Shown one piece after another: positions 21,746-35,500 of a stretch of 64,000 nt of DNA. The notes beneath the pieces are model-generated. The model saw only the letters and a program-made list of their open reading frames with translations, did not search any database and had not been told where the DNA came from. The stretch is from contig JAKCOZ010000039.1 of the NCBI GenBank assembly GCA_022605955.1, forward strand, positions 6,133,501 through 6,197,500, read 5' to 3'. Position 1 is the first letter of the stretch; every line of letters starts with the position of its first letter. A program made the position numbers and the translations under genes. Source of the stretch: Rallus limicola. Lineage: Eukaryota; Chordata; Aves; Gruiformes; Rallidae.

Positions 21746-24173
21746 GTATCCTCCCTACTCATGGAAATGTCTCTGTGACTTCTAGTTCATTAAGTACAAC
21801 ACTATGAGCTAGAAAAGCTCCTTCTAAAGAAACTGTCAGGCAGCTGCCTGAGGCAAAAGAGGTGTGTTTCCTTTTTCCTGCTGATGTAATGTTGCCTTTT
21901 TCTCATTCTGAGATACCCAGTTTTATTTCCCTTACACTGATTTACCTCTTCTTCAGCTTTCTAAGCTCTCGCTGCTTGGTTTTGAGTTCTCTTGGGTCTT
22001 TCTCCCCTTGCCCTTTCCTCCTCACTCGCTCTCCCAGGCTTTAGAAATTCCCAGCACCAGCAACCTTCCAGATTTGAAAAACACAGGGTAAAAAGGAAAC
22101 AAAACAAATAAGGGGTGAACCTCTGAGGAAGCCTAACGTTTTCCACTAGCTCGTGGTCCAAAAAGCCTTTTTTCATATGGAAAAGAGGAAAAAGAGAATG
22201 GCTGAAGAGGGTTAAAAACACCGGTGGAACTAAGGGAGCAGTTCAGGGACTGGAAAGCTGTCGTAGAGCCTTTTACTGGGGGGAGGGGGAAGGGGTAGAT
22301 TATTAACTATATGCTTGCTTTGAATTCAGAGCCAGGTTCTGTTTTGATTGAGATGACTGTATATCAGTGATTTTTGTGGTAACAGTATCGTATTCTAATT
22401 ACAACTTACATTTTTTAAAAGATGCTTTTGCTGGATGTCTCTATTGTATGGAGGCACATTCTTACTGTATAAGAAAATGTAACCTAGTTTGTCCTCTGTG
22501 GCTTTTAGAACATCTGGAATTTTATGGAAATTTCATTGAAATCTTTCCAGAAGGGTTATTCTCTCCGAATATATGAATCAACACAGCTTTCTAGCTTTCT
22601 TTAGCTAACCAAATAGAAGGAAAAATCTACTTTGCATTTGCAAAGCAACATACATTTGTGTGCCAGACCTGAACTTTATAATGCATTACTAATTTTAATG
22701 GACTGACAATTGTTTGAGTGAGTTAAGGCAACGTGAATAGCGGGGGAAATATTCCTGATTCTTACTTTGATTTCTTCAGGCTTGGTAAGATTTTTCTCCT
22801 GCAGATCAATAGACAAGCTTATCTTGAGTATCAAAACAAGTTGAATTTGATTATGTTGCCTGCTGAATTTCTGTTGGCTTGGTCTTTGTGGTGACATGGA
22901 CTGTTTTGCCCTTTTTTGTGCCCTCCATGAAGTTTGGTGTACTCTCTCGTGAACTGCAGAACAGTTTCACCCCTGTCAAGCTTCTGTATTTTGTAATGGT
23001 CTTTTTACCTGACTTCTGTACCCCAAAATGTCTGGATAGATTCTTAAACTGTCCTTTGTATCAAGTAAAATCATGGGAGGCGATGTGAAGATGACTTTTG
23101 TACTTGTTTTCACAAGACCTGTTGTACAAGGTAATTTGGCAATAAATGTCACTGTTCGTATAGAGGGTTCCTGTGTCACCAGAGGTGATGCTGTTGGGGT
23201 GAATGTGACTTCACTGTCCTTGCTGTCACTTACTCTCACCTGAAAAACTGTTGCAGTATAGGTGCTTTGGTTTAATCCCAGCCGGTAACCGAGCACCTCA
23301 CAGGTGCTGGCTCATCCCTCCCTCCCCAAGGGGATGGGGAGGACAGTGGGGGGGGAAAAACGTGGGCTGAGGTAAGGACAGTTTAACTGGGTAACAAAGG
23401 AAGAGAATTGTGATAACAGTGATAATAACATCAATGAGGGTGATGCACAAATGCAATTGCTCACTGCATGTGAAAGGAGAATACACCACACACACACACA
23501 CACACTCACAGTCACACCCCTGATGCCCAGTCTGTTTCTGAGCAGGGATCCCACCTCCCACTGCTTTCCCTGTTCCACCCGGAGCAGGACGTTCAATGGC
23601 AGGAACATCCCTTTGGCCAGGCTGGGTCAGCTGTCCTGGCCGTGCTCCCCCAGCTGCCTGGGAAGCTGGAAAGTCCTTGGTGTGGTGTAGTCACTACAGA
23701 TACCTACCAACAGCTAAATGCAGCAGTGTGTTGTCAACAGTGTTCTCACCCTAAATCCAAAACTCAGCGCTGTGCCAGCTGCTAGGAAGAAAATTAACTC
23801 TATCATCTCATCTGAAACCAGGACGTTGGAACATGTCATGTGCCTCTGAAAAGAAATGAGATGGAGGTGATCACAGCTGTTTCTTAAGAATGCAAGTTTT
23901 GGGGAGGGGGTGCATGTGTGTATGTGTGAAAGTGATTATTCCCCAGCATGTAACTGGACGAACTGAGAATTACCGTTCTTCTAACAAGGGAAGGAGTTAA
24001 ATCATCCTCAAAGGATGAAAAAGCAAATCCAAACCCTTGGTTTCTGTGAAGCCACACAAATCATGCTGACTTGCACCATCCAAGGACCCAGGTTGCTTCA
24101 AAAAAACCTGTTTCCATCCTTCAAAAAGCAACACAGGTCTTTAGTAACTGCTTGCTTTTTCCCTCATTTGTAG
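21746..24173 (+). other. KCNRG intron
   Basis: 2.4 kb between the two coding exons, from GTATCC to TTTGTAG. It contains a short (CA)n at about 23487-23505, T-rich stretches and no other recognisable element. ORFs of 60-106 codons inside it show no domain features. Confidence 0.85.
23487..23505. repeat. (CA)n dinucleotide repeat
   Basis: About nine CA units, followed by the imperfect continuation CTCACAGTCACACC. It lies within the KCNRG intron. Confidence 0.95.
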
Positions 24174-24426
24174 GTATGTCTCCATAAAGCCTGATACCAG
24201 AAAGCTGATGAACGGCACCAACGTGCTGGGCCTGCTGCTCGACACGCTGCTCAGGGACGGGTTTCGCCTGGTGAGCACCAGGACAGTCTCCAGCAAAGAC
24301 AAAATCGAGTGCTACGGTTTCGAAAGGCTGAAGAGGCCAGTAGGCCTCACCGTCACCGTGAACCAACCCCCGGGGGGCCCCGGGGCAGCACAGCCAAAGA
24401 GAAACCCAGTGCAGAAGGGGAAGTAA
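24174..24426 (+). CDS. KCNRG: KCNRG coding exon 2 (C-terminal part)
   Basis: The acceptor CCCTCATTTGTAG ends at 24173. The exon completes Arg193 and encodes YVSIKPDTRKLMNGTNVLG, then LLLDTLLRDGFRLVSTRTVSS and CYGFERLKRP, which align closely with known KCNRG C-termini. The stop is TAA at 24424-24426. Total protein length is 276 residues (human 272). The last 25 or so residues are Pro/Gly/Lys-rich and appear to diverge from mammals, which is normal for this tail. No frameshift is seen. Confidence 0.95.
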
Positions 24427-24630
24427 AAGGCTTTTCCTTTCATTTTTTTTCAAAGGTGGAAGAGGCCTGTGTCAGCACTGGTGGCTTTTTATTTTTTTTT
24501 TGTTGGGTGGTTTGAAACTGTGACTATTGAGGGAAGTAACAAACAAACAATTATTTTTCTTTTCCAAGTATTTGGAAGAAAAAAAAAATCTGCTTTCCTG
24601 CCTTTTACCGCTCCACCCTTTTCAACTCTA

Positions 24631-24636
24631 AATAAA
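24631..24636 (+). terminator. AATAAA polyadenylation signal, KCNRG
   Basis: Canonical AATAAA in CTCTAAATAAAAGAG, about 205 bases after the KCNRG stop, followed by T- and GT-rich sequence (24680-24725) of the sort that promotes cleavage. It is the most likely 3' end of the KCNRG mRNA. Confidence 0.65.
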
Positions 24637-24789
24637 AGAGCCACAGATTCAATACTGGCTTTGTGGACCAGATTCCAGCATTTTGAAGGGTGGTTTTTGT
24701 TTTTCTCTGTTTTTGTTTTGCTCTGGCTAAAATTTATATTAGGACTTGCAAAAAGATCAGCTGTTCCTTCTAGAAAATAATTGTTTTAT

Positions 24790-25314
24790 GTTCTGCACCT
24801 CGAGTACTGTGTTCAGTTTTGGGCCCCTCACTACAGGAAAGACATTGAGGCCCTGGAGTGTGTCCAGAGAAGGGCAACAAAACTGGTAAAAGGGCTGGAA
24901 CACCAGCTCTTACGAAGAGCAGCTAGGAGTACAGGGACTGTTTAGCCTGGAGAAGAGGAGGCTCAGGGGAGACCTTATTGCTCTCTACAACTACCTGAAA
25001 GGAGGTTGTGGTGAGCTGGGGGTCAGACTCTTCTCACAGATAAGTACTGATAGGACAAGAGGAAATGGTTGCCAAGTGGCACCACGGGAGGTTCAGGTTA
25101 GAAAATAGGAGAAATTTCTTCTCAGAAAGAGTGGTTAGGCATTGGAACGGGTTGCCCAGGGAGGTGGTGGAGTCACTGTCCCTTGGGGTGTTCAAGGAAA
25201 GGTTGGATGAGGTACCTGGGGACATGGTTTAGTTGGTAATCCAGCTGGTAGGGGGATGGATGGAGTAGATGATCTTGGAGTTCTTTTCTAACCTTAATTA
25301 TTCTGTGATTCTGA
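24790..25314 (+). mobile_element. CR1 LINE, 3' fragment
   Basis: This copy runs from 'cacctcgagtactgtgttcag' through GAGAAGGGCAACAAAACTGG, 'cctggagaagaggaggctcag' and GGTTGCCCAGGGAGGTGGTGG to the tail TTATTCTGTGATTCTG. Orientation is plus. It begins about 150 bases beyond the KCNRG polyadenylation signal and is closer to the CR1 consensus than the 41.7-kb copy. It has no coding capacity. Confidence 0.93.
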
Positions 25315-26489
25315 TCTGTGAGTAGGTTTTTAATACATGACAGTGCATGAAGAGGTAACCACTTGACATAACTGTCCTCCCAAGAGCTTGGAGGAGTGGC
25401 TGGAGGAGGAATGCAAACCTCGGCGAATGAATATCGCTTCTACTTTCCAAAGATACACAAAGACACCTTCTCCTGCCCTTAGCTGAAAGCAACATAAGGG
25501 AAACGTCCCCACTTGTATTGCTCTGTGGCTGCAGACATGAGAAAGCAGCGCTGTGAAGCCACCACTAGTGTCTGTGAAATACTGCGTTACTGTCTCCACG
25601 GAATACGCCGCTGTCCTCCCCTCCCACTCCAAAGGCAGTAAGCTGCTCTTCAGGGCTGAGAATTAAATGACAAAGGCCTTTGTGAACAAAGGGTCGGTTA
25701 ATTTTTAGAACTTTTAACTCTAAAAAGAATTAAAAAAAAGGATAAACAGTCCTTCAGATGAAGAGTTAGAACAATTATAAGCAAAATAGTACAAAGGATT
25801 TCTTTACTGTCTGTTAAGCACAGAACAGGAGGAAGCTTGGCACAAGGGGCTTTAAAAGCCTTGGGAATGTTAACTCCTGTGCAATTCTTCACAAAGATGC
25901 CAAAATTAGTTCAGGTACCAGGAGAGGTACGTTAATGAGGCCTTATAAATAAGAATCTTTTGTTGTCCCTTCAAGGCAGGGAAAGAACATAGCAATAACT
26001 TCAAGGATTCATTATTTGAATCTGACTTTTGTTGATAAAACAGCGTCTTGCCAAAGTTACCAACAGGCAAGTAGATCTCGTTTGGGCTTTCCTGGCTGAC
26101 TGATTACATCTGGCTTTTAATTAACATTAAAATGGGTACTTATTATTTTATTTGCAGCACTTAAAAATGGGGGTGGGTGGTGGGAATCACCCATCTGCTT
26201 ATTGCAGATGGGTTTCAATGACATGGATCTTCCCTGAGTGGTGATGCCACTGACAGACTTTTGCTACTCCTGTTGTGTGTTTTAGCTTCAGGTTCAGAAG
26301 CTCAGCAGCAGCAATGAGGTCCTCTTTCTTTGTTCTAGAGCTTTCTGGGTTGAGAATAACATGATTGGACTGCCTCTCCTGAAGGTTACATAGCATGGTA
26401 AATGTTGAGGACTGTAAGCCTGGGTGCTGTCAGTTCTCTGGTCATGTCAGTATGTTTGTATTTGTCCTGTTACAAGACTTTTTTTTTCA

Positions 26490-26675
26490 GTGAGAATCAT
26501 CACTCACTGGAACATCCTCCCCAGGATGTGGTGGAATCCCCATTGCTGGAGGCTTTCAAGATGCACTTGGACAGGGTGCTACACAATCTCACCTGGGCTC
26601 CCGTTCCCACAAAAGGTTGGACGAGATGGTCTTTTAAGGTCCCTTGTAACCTGGGCTGTTCTGTGATTCTGTGAA
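26490..26675 (+). mobile_element. CR1 LINE, very short 3' end
   Basis: The fragment shows 'cactggaacatcctccccagg', 'gaggctttcaagatgcac', GGTTGGACGAGATGGTCTTT, then AAGGTCCCTTGTAACCTGGG and the tail TTCTGTGATTCTGTGA. Orientation is plus. It is more diverged than the 24.8-kb copy. Confidence 0.88.
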
Positions 26676-27600
26676 GACCTCCAGTGTCAGAAGGCCATCA
26701 TATAATGGTGGTGATGATGCTGATAATGCCATTTGGGTGACACAGCAGACAAACTGTGTGTGACAGGTGTCTGGACAGGCTGCAGTACTACAGAGACTTG
26801 TTTTATAAGTTCATTTTGAGATCCATGTGCTGACTTTCTAAAAAGTTCCTGTTCCTCAAGTTGGGATAAACTGAACCCAAATACCAAGAGTATGGAGTGA
26901 GTCAATGACTGAATATTGTTAGTGACGAGACTTGCCAATAACAGCAAGAAACACAAGGCAAAAGTGAAAGGAAAAAAAGAAAAAAAGCAGTATTTAAGCA
27001 CTGTGCCTTAAATGACTGCTGATTTGAGCAATGCAAACCAAGCGAGCCTAGTTTCGGGACTCTTGTAGTAACAAACCCAGTTTATTTCCCTCACTGCAGC
27101 AGTGAGCCCATTTTCATTGCAGCCCCACTGAAAATTGAGGTTGGGACTTTTTTTTAAATAAAGTAAAAGAAAAGATGAAAAATTTCAATCTTTTTAAAAG
27201 CCCTGTCATTGCTCATGCTCCATGGGTTTGGCAAAAGGAATATTCAGTACAACCACTTCAGTAACAACTTAGGATGGGTGAGTGCTGAACACTTTCTGGT
27301 TCCCCTCATGGGCCAGTTTTTATTTAGCACAAACACCATTCTATGAATGTAATATTTTGGCTCCAGAAAACGATACCAGCACGAGTTCCTGTCCTGTGAA
27401 GAACCATACCTGCTTTGACCTTCTGTAACCATGTCTTGTGGAGACTCCCCAAGTTCTTCTGGCCTTGATTCTTCTTTAGCACTGAACTGAGAAAGTACCA
27501 CCTCCTGTCACTTGTGCACCCGCAGGGAACGTGACTTGGACCTTCTACAATGATTTGGGGTGGGGGAGTTTTAAACTGGTGGTTGTTTAAGTTTGAGAGC

Positions 27601-27603
<3 letters not shown>

Positions 27604-27633
<30 letters not shown>
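27604..27633. repeat. (TG)n dinucleotide repeat
   Basis: About 15 uninterrupted TG units after ACA and before AATAACC. It lies in the gene-free interval right of KCNRG. Confidence 0.97.
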
Positions 27634-27636
<3 letters not shown>

Positions 27637-27795
27637 AACCCACCAGAAATCTGGTGAAGGGGTCTCTGGGTGTTCTGTCCTGCAAAAACTGTTAGGGTAT
27701 GATGACTTTTAATTGAGGACGAGTTTGCGTTAAGCTGGTTCCTCAAAGGAAAGCACCTTGCTGGATTTCTTTGGGCACAAGGTGAAAGCAGTGGT

Positions 27796-27834
27796 GGCAG
27801 AGCTGGTGATGGCAGAGCTGGTGATGGCAGAGCT
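27796..27834. repeat. 15-bp minisatellite, 2.6 copies
   Basis: The unit GGCAGAGCTGGTGAT is repeated head to tail from 27796 with two perfect copies and a partial third. It has no coding context. Confidence 0.95.
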
Positions 27835-30800
27835 ACCAGTGGTGCAGCTTCAAGCTACAAGAAAATGGCAGTAATCACAGAGGGAGGGGTGAAAGGGTGT
27901 GTGTTTGCAGTCAGATGAGTACAAAATGGTATCAGGTTAGTAGGGGACCTTCAGCTGGCCAGGGTACCTGCTGCTGTCTGCTTTGCAAGATGATTTATGG
28001 AACTGTAAAGTGTTGCTGAACCAGGATGACAGATTTCTCTGTGCCCTCTTTGGGGTGGTATGCAGCGTATCCCACAAGCACAGAGGCAGCTACTTACAAA
28101 TAGTGACCTTCTGAGGTCCCAAACAGGCAAGGATGCAACACAGCACCCTCTGTATGCTGTTATCTGCAGCAGAGTGGTTCATGCTGGTGCATCTCCACAG
28201 AAGATAACAGCTGTATGAGTAGAAGCCAACTTGGCTGATGGGTGCCCAGATGAGCTGTGAGTCTGAGTGACTTTAAAAGCTGCCTGATCAAAACTAGAAT
28301 CAGCGTGAAGCAGAGCACTCTCACCCAAACCTTGGTGGGTGAGCCAACTCTGGTGTCTCACAACATGATCGCTGCCAGACTAGAAGCACGGTCATGCTTC
28401 CACAGGTGACAGAACCAGGAGCTCTGATCACTCACATCCAGCACTATTTTTGATTATGTAGGAATGAGATTTTTAAATATTTAGAAAACTTTTTCCAATG
28501 AAGACGGAATTTGTGATCACTGACACGATCCACTTCTTCCAGTCACTGCTGCCTTTCTCAAGAGAATTCCTTTTTCCTGGGAAGGTGCAAAGTTTGATGA
28601 TCCCTGCAAACCCAGCTGCTGTATTTGCTTTTTTATTCTTCCTTGGATTCAGCAAAAATGCACTCAATGTTCCACTGCTTCAGATGCTAGAAACTGACTG
28701 CTGTAGTGCTGGGCGGCAGCCCCCTCCCTCACTTACAGTGAGCTCTCTTCTGGTGTTTAACACACAAGCAGACTCCCAGGGTGATAAGACGACTAGAGGG
28801 AAAGGAAACTAAGTGGTAAGACAACGCAGCCATTGTCCTGCATGGACTGGAGTTTACATGGCAGAAGCAGATTGTCCAAAAAAGAGGTGATAGCTAGCTT
28901 GCTCGGTTTGAAGAAGGCAGATGATTCAGAAAGACCCTTGTCTTACATGTTCATTCTTATTTCAGTCACCTTGTCCTCCTTCATAGTCGGATTTCATCCT
29001 GTATTCCTAATTCAAAGACTTTATCAATAGTCTTGTGGTGCCTGCTGGATATCCCAATGGGATAGGCAGAGACACCCCACTTCTTCCCTTCTCCTGTTCT
29101 TGCACCGCGGTGACCTCCTTTTGTGGTGGCCGATGACATTTTCATGCCTTTGAGTAACTTTCTGTCTGCTTCAGCACACTGGGAAGCTCTGTTACACCCT
29201 CCTTCTCTGTGCCATTTGTTTACCACCTGAATTGTTCAGCAGTCTGCTGATTACGAGGAAGGAGAGAGTCTGATGTGAAGCACCTTCCTGTTCTTTGGTT
29301 ACTGATTTCAGTATGATCATTCATGAGGGGTTTTGTCCTTTTAGGAAGGGCAGTCACTGCTTTCTTACAGGCTCTGCAGTCAGTGCTCATAAGATGTCAT
29401 AAGTGGTTAGGAATAGTTATTTGAATGAAGCTTTTGCAATTGGTACTATGTTCAGACTAAAAAAAACCCAACTCCCTGACCTCTTATCGCTGGCTGTAGT
29501 ACTGGGATGTTTTCCCCTTTACTAAATAATTCCAAACCATTTTTCACTTCCCTGCATAATCAGGTCTCGTGGAAAGAGTAGAAGACTCCACCCTAAGATG
29601 TAGTATATGAGGAACTAATTGTCTTAGGGCAAAAGAATGGTGCTGGAGTAATTGCATCCCACCCTGCTTCTACAGGCTCGTTAACGGGGGGAGTAACTTT
29701 GGAGAAACTTCTCTCCACATTGGGCTGTTCCCACTTTTTACCTCTTTTGGTTGGTTTCCAGTTTTCCAGTGCTCAAAAATAGCTCCTTTAGTCTGAGCTG
29801 AGCAAGGGTGATGTGTGTCCGGAAGGGTTTAAGTCTACAGTATATCCTGCACACAGTCGGGGTGACACACAGCTGAATTCGGTACCAGAAGGCCACTGAA
29901 GTGGGCCAGAAGTCCTGTCTGAGGCCACAACAAGGCATTCATAACTCAGAACATTTTATTTTTAAAAAATTTGTTCCCAGATTGCTGCAAAGTGTTATTG
30001 AATATTCATTGGGAAACAAGCTGGGAGCTATTCAAGGCGGGCGGAGAGGGAGACTCTTTGCCTCTCACTCCTTCCTTCTGATTTGTGTTGAGCCATTGCC
30101 AGGCTTTAACTTTACAAGGTTTATTTTTATTGATTTTCAACAGTAAACAGTGGGAGTATCTACAATAAAAGATTTACAGCGCATCACGAGGAAATACAGC
30201 TGCCTACCAAATATTATATTGATCTATTCCCAGATGCTACTGAAACAGCATATAAAAGCCCAAATCAAGTCCAGTGATGGGGAACTTCCTCTCTCTAGTG
30301 ACAGATGCGTATGGCTGTTATGTCTTGAGAAAACAATAAAAGGGAAGGGAGTGACTCTGCTTCTTTGACCGTATCTTCAACAGCCCAGTTAAATCTGTCA
30401 GCTCAGTGTAATCCACATAAATAATTTGGGAACCAAGGGAACTGCTCGTGGGTCTGAAGCCTCCCTTTCTTTGAAGCTGCCTCTCCTGCTGCAGTCAGGC
30501 CGTAATTAGTCACAGAAGGCCTTGTTGTGACTAGTAAATGGATGGACCAACAAGGATCTGAATAGTCTGGAACTGGCTGGAGATACGCCTGGAGCCCTGA
30601 ATATTCTCAAATGGGTGGGTGGGACGTAAATACTACTCATCGCATAAAACACAAATAAATCTGAGTTCTAGTTTAAAACACCAGAATGCCAGGTTTCCAG
30701 CCCTTGGTGTAGCTCCTGCTGGAATGACCCCCGGAAGTTTCATCTGCAAGCGCGATCTGAGGTGTCGGTTTTTCCAGGAATCCCTCCTCCAGTCCTACTC

Positions 30801-31877
30801 TGTTCCCACTCTAACGCAACGGGCTCAGTAATTGGTGGCTTCTTTCTGGTCAGGAGGATGATGAATGTAGCCCCGAAGGTTGGAAACAGCAATGTGCACA
30901 AGTCTGCTGTAGAGAATGGATTTAGGGCTTTGCTTTCTAAGCAAGTTTCTGCTACACCAGCCAGCCAAGTGCTTGATGAAACTGTGAAGAATTAAAATAT
31001 TGCAACATTGTTCCATCCTGATTCTCCTTGGAAAAAAAAAGAAAAAAGGCAATAGATTGGAAACATCAAGTCTGGGTTTTACTAGTGCTTGGGAGCCAGG
31101 AACTCAGTTTTCTTTGAATTTCAAAGGCAGCTTGTAACTTTCATTGAGGGCCTTCTGAAAAGACTGTCTATGAGTTTTGGTTTTGTTCCCCAGTGACAAC
31201 TAAACTGAGTAATAAAATAATTGCTGACATACCGTTTTATTTACAGTGTTGTATCCAGCCATAAACACAAGGCAAGCTGATCCTTCCATCCTTTCATCTT
31301 TGTGTCTCTTTACTACGTCTTCAACCATCTCCTTGGCCTGGCCACTGGTGGCACAGAGGAAAAGGCTGAGTGTTAAGGGCAGGCAGAGATGCACACAAGG
31401 CAGCAAGCTCGCTTCTTTCCCCTTACAGAGAGGAAGTTAAAATGAGAAAATTCAGCTGGAAAGAGTCGTTGCCTTTGTGGAACCAAAGAGACACAACTTA
31501 TTGTATTGGAGGGAGGACAGTTGGACAGAGCTGTCAGAAGTTTCAACGCCACCAGACAAGGAAAAGCAGATGATCTTGTAGGGGTGAATGAACGGGTGGG
31601 TGATAGCTGCTCAAGGAACGTGGAAAAGGCACAGAATGACTTAGAGTTTCATGAGACTATAGAGATGTTTTGGTTTTTTCCAGTGTGTTAGCTAAGTGGG
31701 TCTGCAGAACACCTTACATCAGTGGTTTGCATACCCGAAGAACAAAATTTATCTCTTGGAAGTAATTTCTACATCTGTGCTATAAAGTGAAATGCTGCAG
31801 GATCCAGACATAAGATGGGTTAATCATGTTGATACCTTGCATCTAGAAGCTAAGCTAAGCTTTTGGTGGCAGAAAAA

Positions 31878-32115
31878 ACACAGAATCAGAATTGGAGAAT
31901 CACAGGATCACAAGGTTGGAAAAGACCTTTAAGATCAAGTCCAACCGTTCCTGTCCTATGCTAAACCATATCCCTAAGTACCTCATCTACATGTTTTTTA
32001 AACACATCCAGGGAAGGTGACTCAACTCCCTCCCTGGGCAGCCAGTTCCAGGCCCTGACAACTCTTTCAATGGAAAATTTTTTTCCTAACATCTAATCTG
32101 AACCTGAACCCTGAA
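31878..32115 (-). mobile_element. CR1 LINE, 3' fragment, minus orientation
   Basis: Read on the plus strand it starts with the reverse-complement tail (CACAGAATCAG..., 'gagaatcacaggatcacaagg'), then GGTTGGAAAAGACCTTTAAG, ATATCCCTAAGTACCTCATC, AACACATCCAGGGAAGGTGA and CTCCCTGGGCAGCCAGTTCC. This is the 3' end of a CR1 subfamily that differs from the plus-strand copies near KCNRG. Confidence 0.92.
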
Positions 32116-32340
32116 GATGAGAATACCAGTGCTGCCCTGGCAGTGCTGGGTTTATAAGCCTCCTGGATCATTACTGGATAGGTCCTGGTGATGGCCTTTC
32201 TTTCAACTCCAGTAATGCTATTAGTAAGCTCTTGATTTTCCATAAACTAGAAATGTATCTTCTGAAACAGACTGGTTTACATTGTTTTCCCCATTTGCAA
32301 GCTGATTCTTCTGCCATATCATTTTCCTTTGCTACCTTTC

Positions 32341-32515
32341 CTTTTTCCTTTCCTTTCCTTTCCCCTTTCCTTTCCTTTCCTTTCCTTTCCTTTCCTTTCC
32401 TTTCCTTTCCTTTCCTTTCCTTTCCTTTCCTTTCCTTTCCTTTCCTTTCCTTTCCTTTCCTTTCCTTTCCTTTCCTTTCCTTTCCTTTCCTTTCCTTTCC
32501 TTTCCTTTCCTTTCC
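32341..32515. repeat. (TTTCC)n pentanucleotide array, about 33 units
   Basis: About 175 bases of TTTCC units, perfect except for one CCCC interruption near 32361. The complementary strand is (GGAAA)n, a long polypurine tract. ORFs reading PFLSF or GKERK repeats on the two strands are translation of the microsatellite, not genes. The abrupt right edge runs into CATCATCTTC. Confidence 0.98.
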
Positions 32516-35500
32516 ATCATCTTCTAAAGATGGCTCAGTAAACTGTGGATCCCTGGAACAAGTTAATGACTTAATGGTTAATATGGCCACATCAAGATTG
32601 TAAATGAAAAATTTAACTGTATGGCTCCTGATGTAGCTGAGATGCTTCTCCCATCTTTGGGTAAGCTAGCAATGTTCTCTGCTGTTATCAGTAAGAGGTA
32701 TCTCTGGTAACTGAAGCATGATAGTGAAATCCTGAGTTCATGCACAGTCCCAAATTATCTACAGATTTATGTGGAAAATGATGGGCAAAAGATTGCCTTT
32801 TTTCTAGACTTTTATTTCATTTCAGAGATTCTTTAGAGAACCTTGTCTGGAAAACGCAGAGAGGCCCAGGAACTGTTGTATGTTGGCTATAGCTTCTCCT
32901 ATAAGCTGTGCTGTGGGTGCCTCTTGTGCTTAGGTATTGAGAGCCAGACAAACACTCTCACTGAACTTCTGAGGGAGGCTTTGGGATGGAATAGAAAAGC
33001 TGAACATGGATTCATACATGGGTAATGGAACACCAGTCTGCTATGGGATTGATTGATCGGTCTGCTATGGTTGATCACAGAAGTTATACTGACTTCTTAT
33101 CTACCCCCAAGAGATAGCCATGAGTGGAGGATCTAATGACAGTTCTTAGGAGTTCATATCTGGAGTGTTCAGCATAGGAAGATAGGGATTTCTGTTCTGA
33201 AACAACTGGTGACAAGCAAGCAGATGATCCACTGGTCCTGCTACAATGGTCACACAGCTCCTTCAGGCTGGGTGGGTAACAGTGGAGAAATAACTGCTTT
33301 GAAAACTCAGAGAAAGGCATTTTAACCTCGTGATGAGAAACCCATAGCTCAAAACATTGCTCCACATCTGATCTTTCAGACATGAGTATTCACACCTCTT
33401 GAGAACTTGGACAGCTAAAGCAAACACTGTACTGGAATGGAGTTGTTAACAACCTCTTCCCTCATTTAAACAATGAAATAGAATCTATTTAGTAGGAAAA
33501 GAAACGGTGTTACTAATGATCTAACATGCCATCATTAAAGCACCTTGTGACAGAATGGAATCAATGAGTGACTAAAATACAATACCCAAGCCTGTCTCTG
33601 AGGGCTGGTAGGCACTAACCTGCTGTAAAACCACTTCAGTGGTTGAAAGGAAAAGGTGGAACTTGAAAAACATCCCCAATGTTCCAGATCGGGCACTCTG
33701 CCTAACCGATGAAACAAGCAGTCGAACTGCTACATCCAAGTGGTTTGTTGGGGTTTTTCCACTTAAAAGTGTTGTGCTGCTTTGCTGGAGGGTCTGTAGG
33801 TCCATGCAGTCACAAAGCCTGTGATGCCCCTGCTTGGGAACTGGTGCTTGCTCATGTGGACCTAACAGTGAGCACAACCTTGTCTACACAAACAGAATGC
33901 AAAGCATCGAATAGCTGGCTTGTACTTCAGAAAACCCATAAAGAAGTTGTCTTTATAAAGATGTCCAGCTCTGGGGAAATTATTGCCATAAATGGTCTCT
34001 ACTACACCATATCTAAATTTCTGCCTAGATGCCCGTCACAATTCCTATAACTTTATCATAGTGTTTGCAAGTGTTAATAACACTATTTAGCTTGTGTGGC
34101 TTTGTAGTCTAGGACCCTGAATTTCAAAAGGAAGCTCTTCCTACAGCAGAGACAAAGCTTGGTCTTCTTTTTGCTCTAAGTGTCAATTTTTGCTGCTTCT
34201 GGAGACAGCTTCCCTTCCAGAGAAGGCTGTCCTGAGACAATGTTCTAGTCCTTTAGTAATGGTTTTGGTACTTGGTCAAACTGTGCTGTGGATTGGATCT
34301 TCGAAGGCTTTGTGCTCATTGGATGCAGGTAATGAGTCTGCAGCTGCCTTGCAGTGAGAAACACAGAACCAAACACAGACAGGGACAACTATACTACGGT
34401 AGCTGGTGACACAGCAATAGTAGTCTTTCTTCAAAGGTCTGGATGGCACCCTGAGGACCCCTGGCATTTCAGAAACATTATTGAATATAGAGAGATGCTG
34501 AAAAATGTGGCAAGTTCCCATCTTTATAAGCTAGCATGAACCATAGCTGACCTCTCTACGTAGCATAGGCTGTCCAGCTAGAGAAGCTTACAGAACCTTT
34601 CGGTCCTCCTCTGCTTCTGACTGAGCACTGGAATATTTTCTATGGAACTAGTCCTGCTGGATGCTGGAAACTTACAGAAAATGACTTCTCAGTGTCTGCA
34701 GAGTAGAGAATGGTTGAGTCAATACTGAAGGCTGCACATCAGTGAAAACTTAATAAGGGGCAGTTCTGAGCCTGCTTTGACAGTGGAGTGCTGGATTGCT
34801 GTCTGCTTTCAGCTGAAGGATCCAAAGGTGTTTTGGCCTTGTAAAAATTAATTTGTGGTGTCCTTGTCACTAGTAATTCATGGCTGCTAAGGGATCCAGG
34901 GACTGCAGTGGACATAGCATGAAATATCTGAGGTAATCCCAACTCTGCATTATCAGACAGCCTAATGTTCCCAGGTTTAAGCTGCGCTTAGCTTCAGAAG
35001 ACTTTATGTAGAAGGAGAAAAATCAGGGTGTTTTTTAAGTGTTCTTTCTGTTGTCACCCTCTAATCACAGTCTGGCCATGGTAGGAGACTTGCTGATAGC
35101 CTAGAGCAAGAAGTGGGAGCAGCAAAAGGGTTCTGGTCTTTCTCAGTGCTTTGGCTCAGACCAAACTATAACCAGAGGCCAGGTACTGTATCACTTCTAA
35201 CATCTTGAGGCAAGATGTTTTGCTTGCTCAGCCTTCTTAGAAGATCCATCTGATGCTCATCAAGCCAAGTAAAATGTATCTTATGCGGATAGTCTTTAAT
35301 GACAGCAGTACATTGCACAGTAAGTGTCTGAACACTAGGGCGGTCATGCTCATTTATGGGGTATACATCAGTATGGAATTCCTCCTAGGCCAAAGGAGGT
35401 TCTCCAACAGACAACACAAATGCTATGATTTTTAAACTGAAACCCAATCTTAACAGCTATTTAATTCTTAATATAAGCATCTATCAGTGAATAATAAAAG

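Noticed and set aside
32171..32603. ORFs on both strands over 32.2-32.6 kb reading PFLSF or GKERK repeats
   Set aside because: They are translations of the (TTTCC)n microsatellite.
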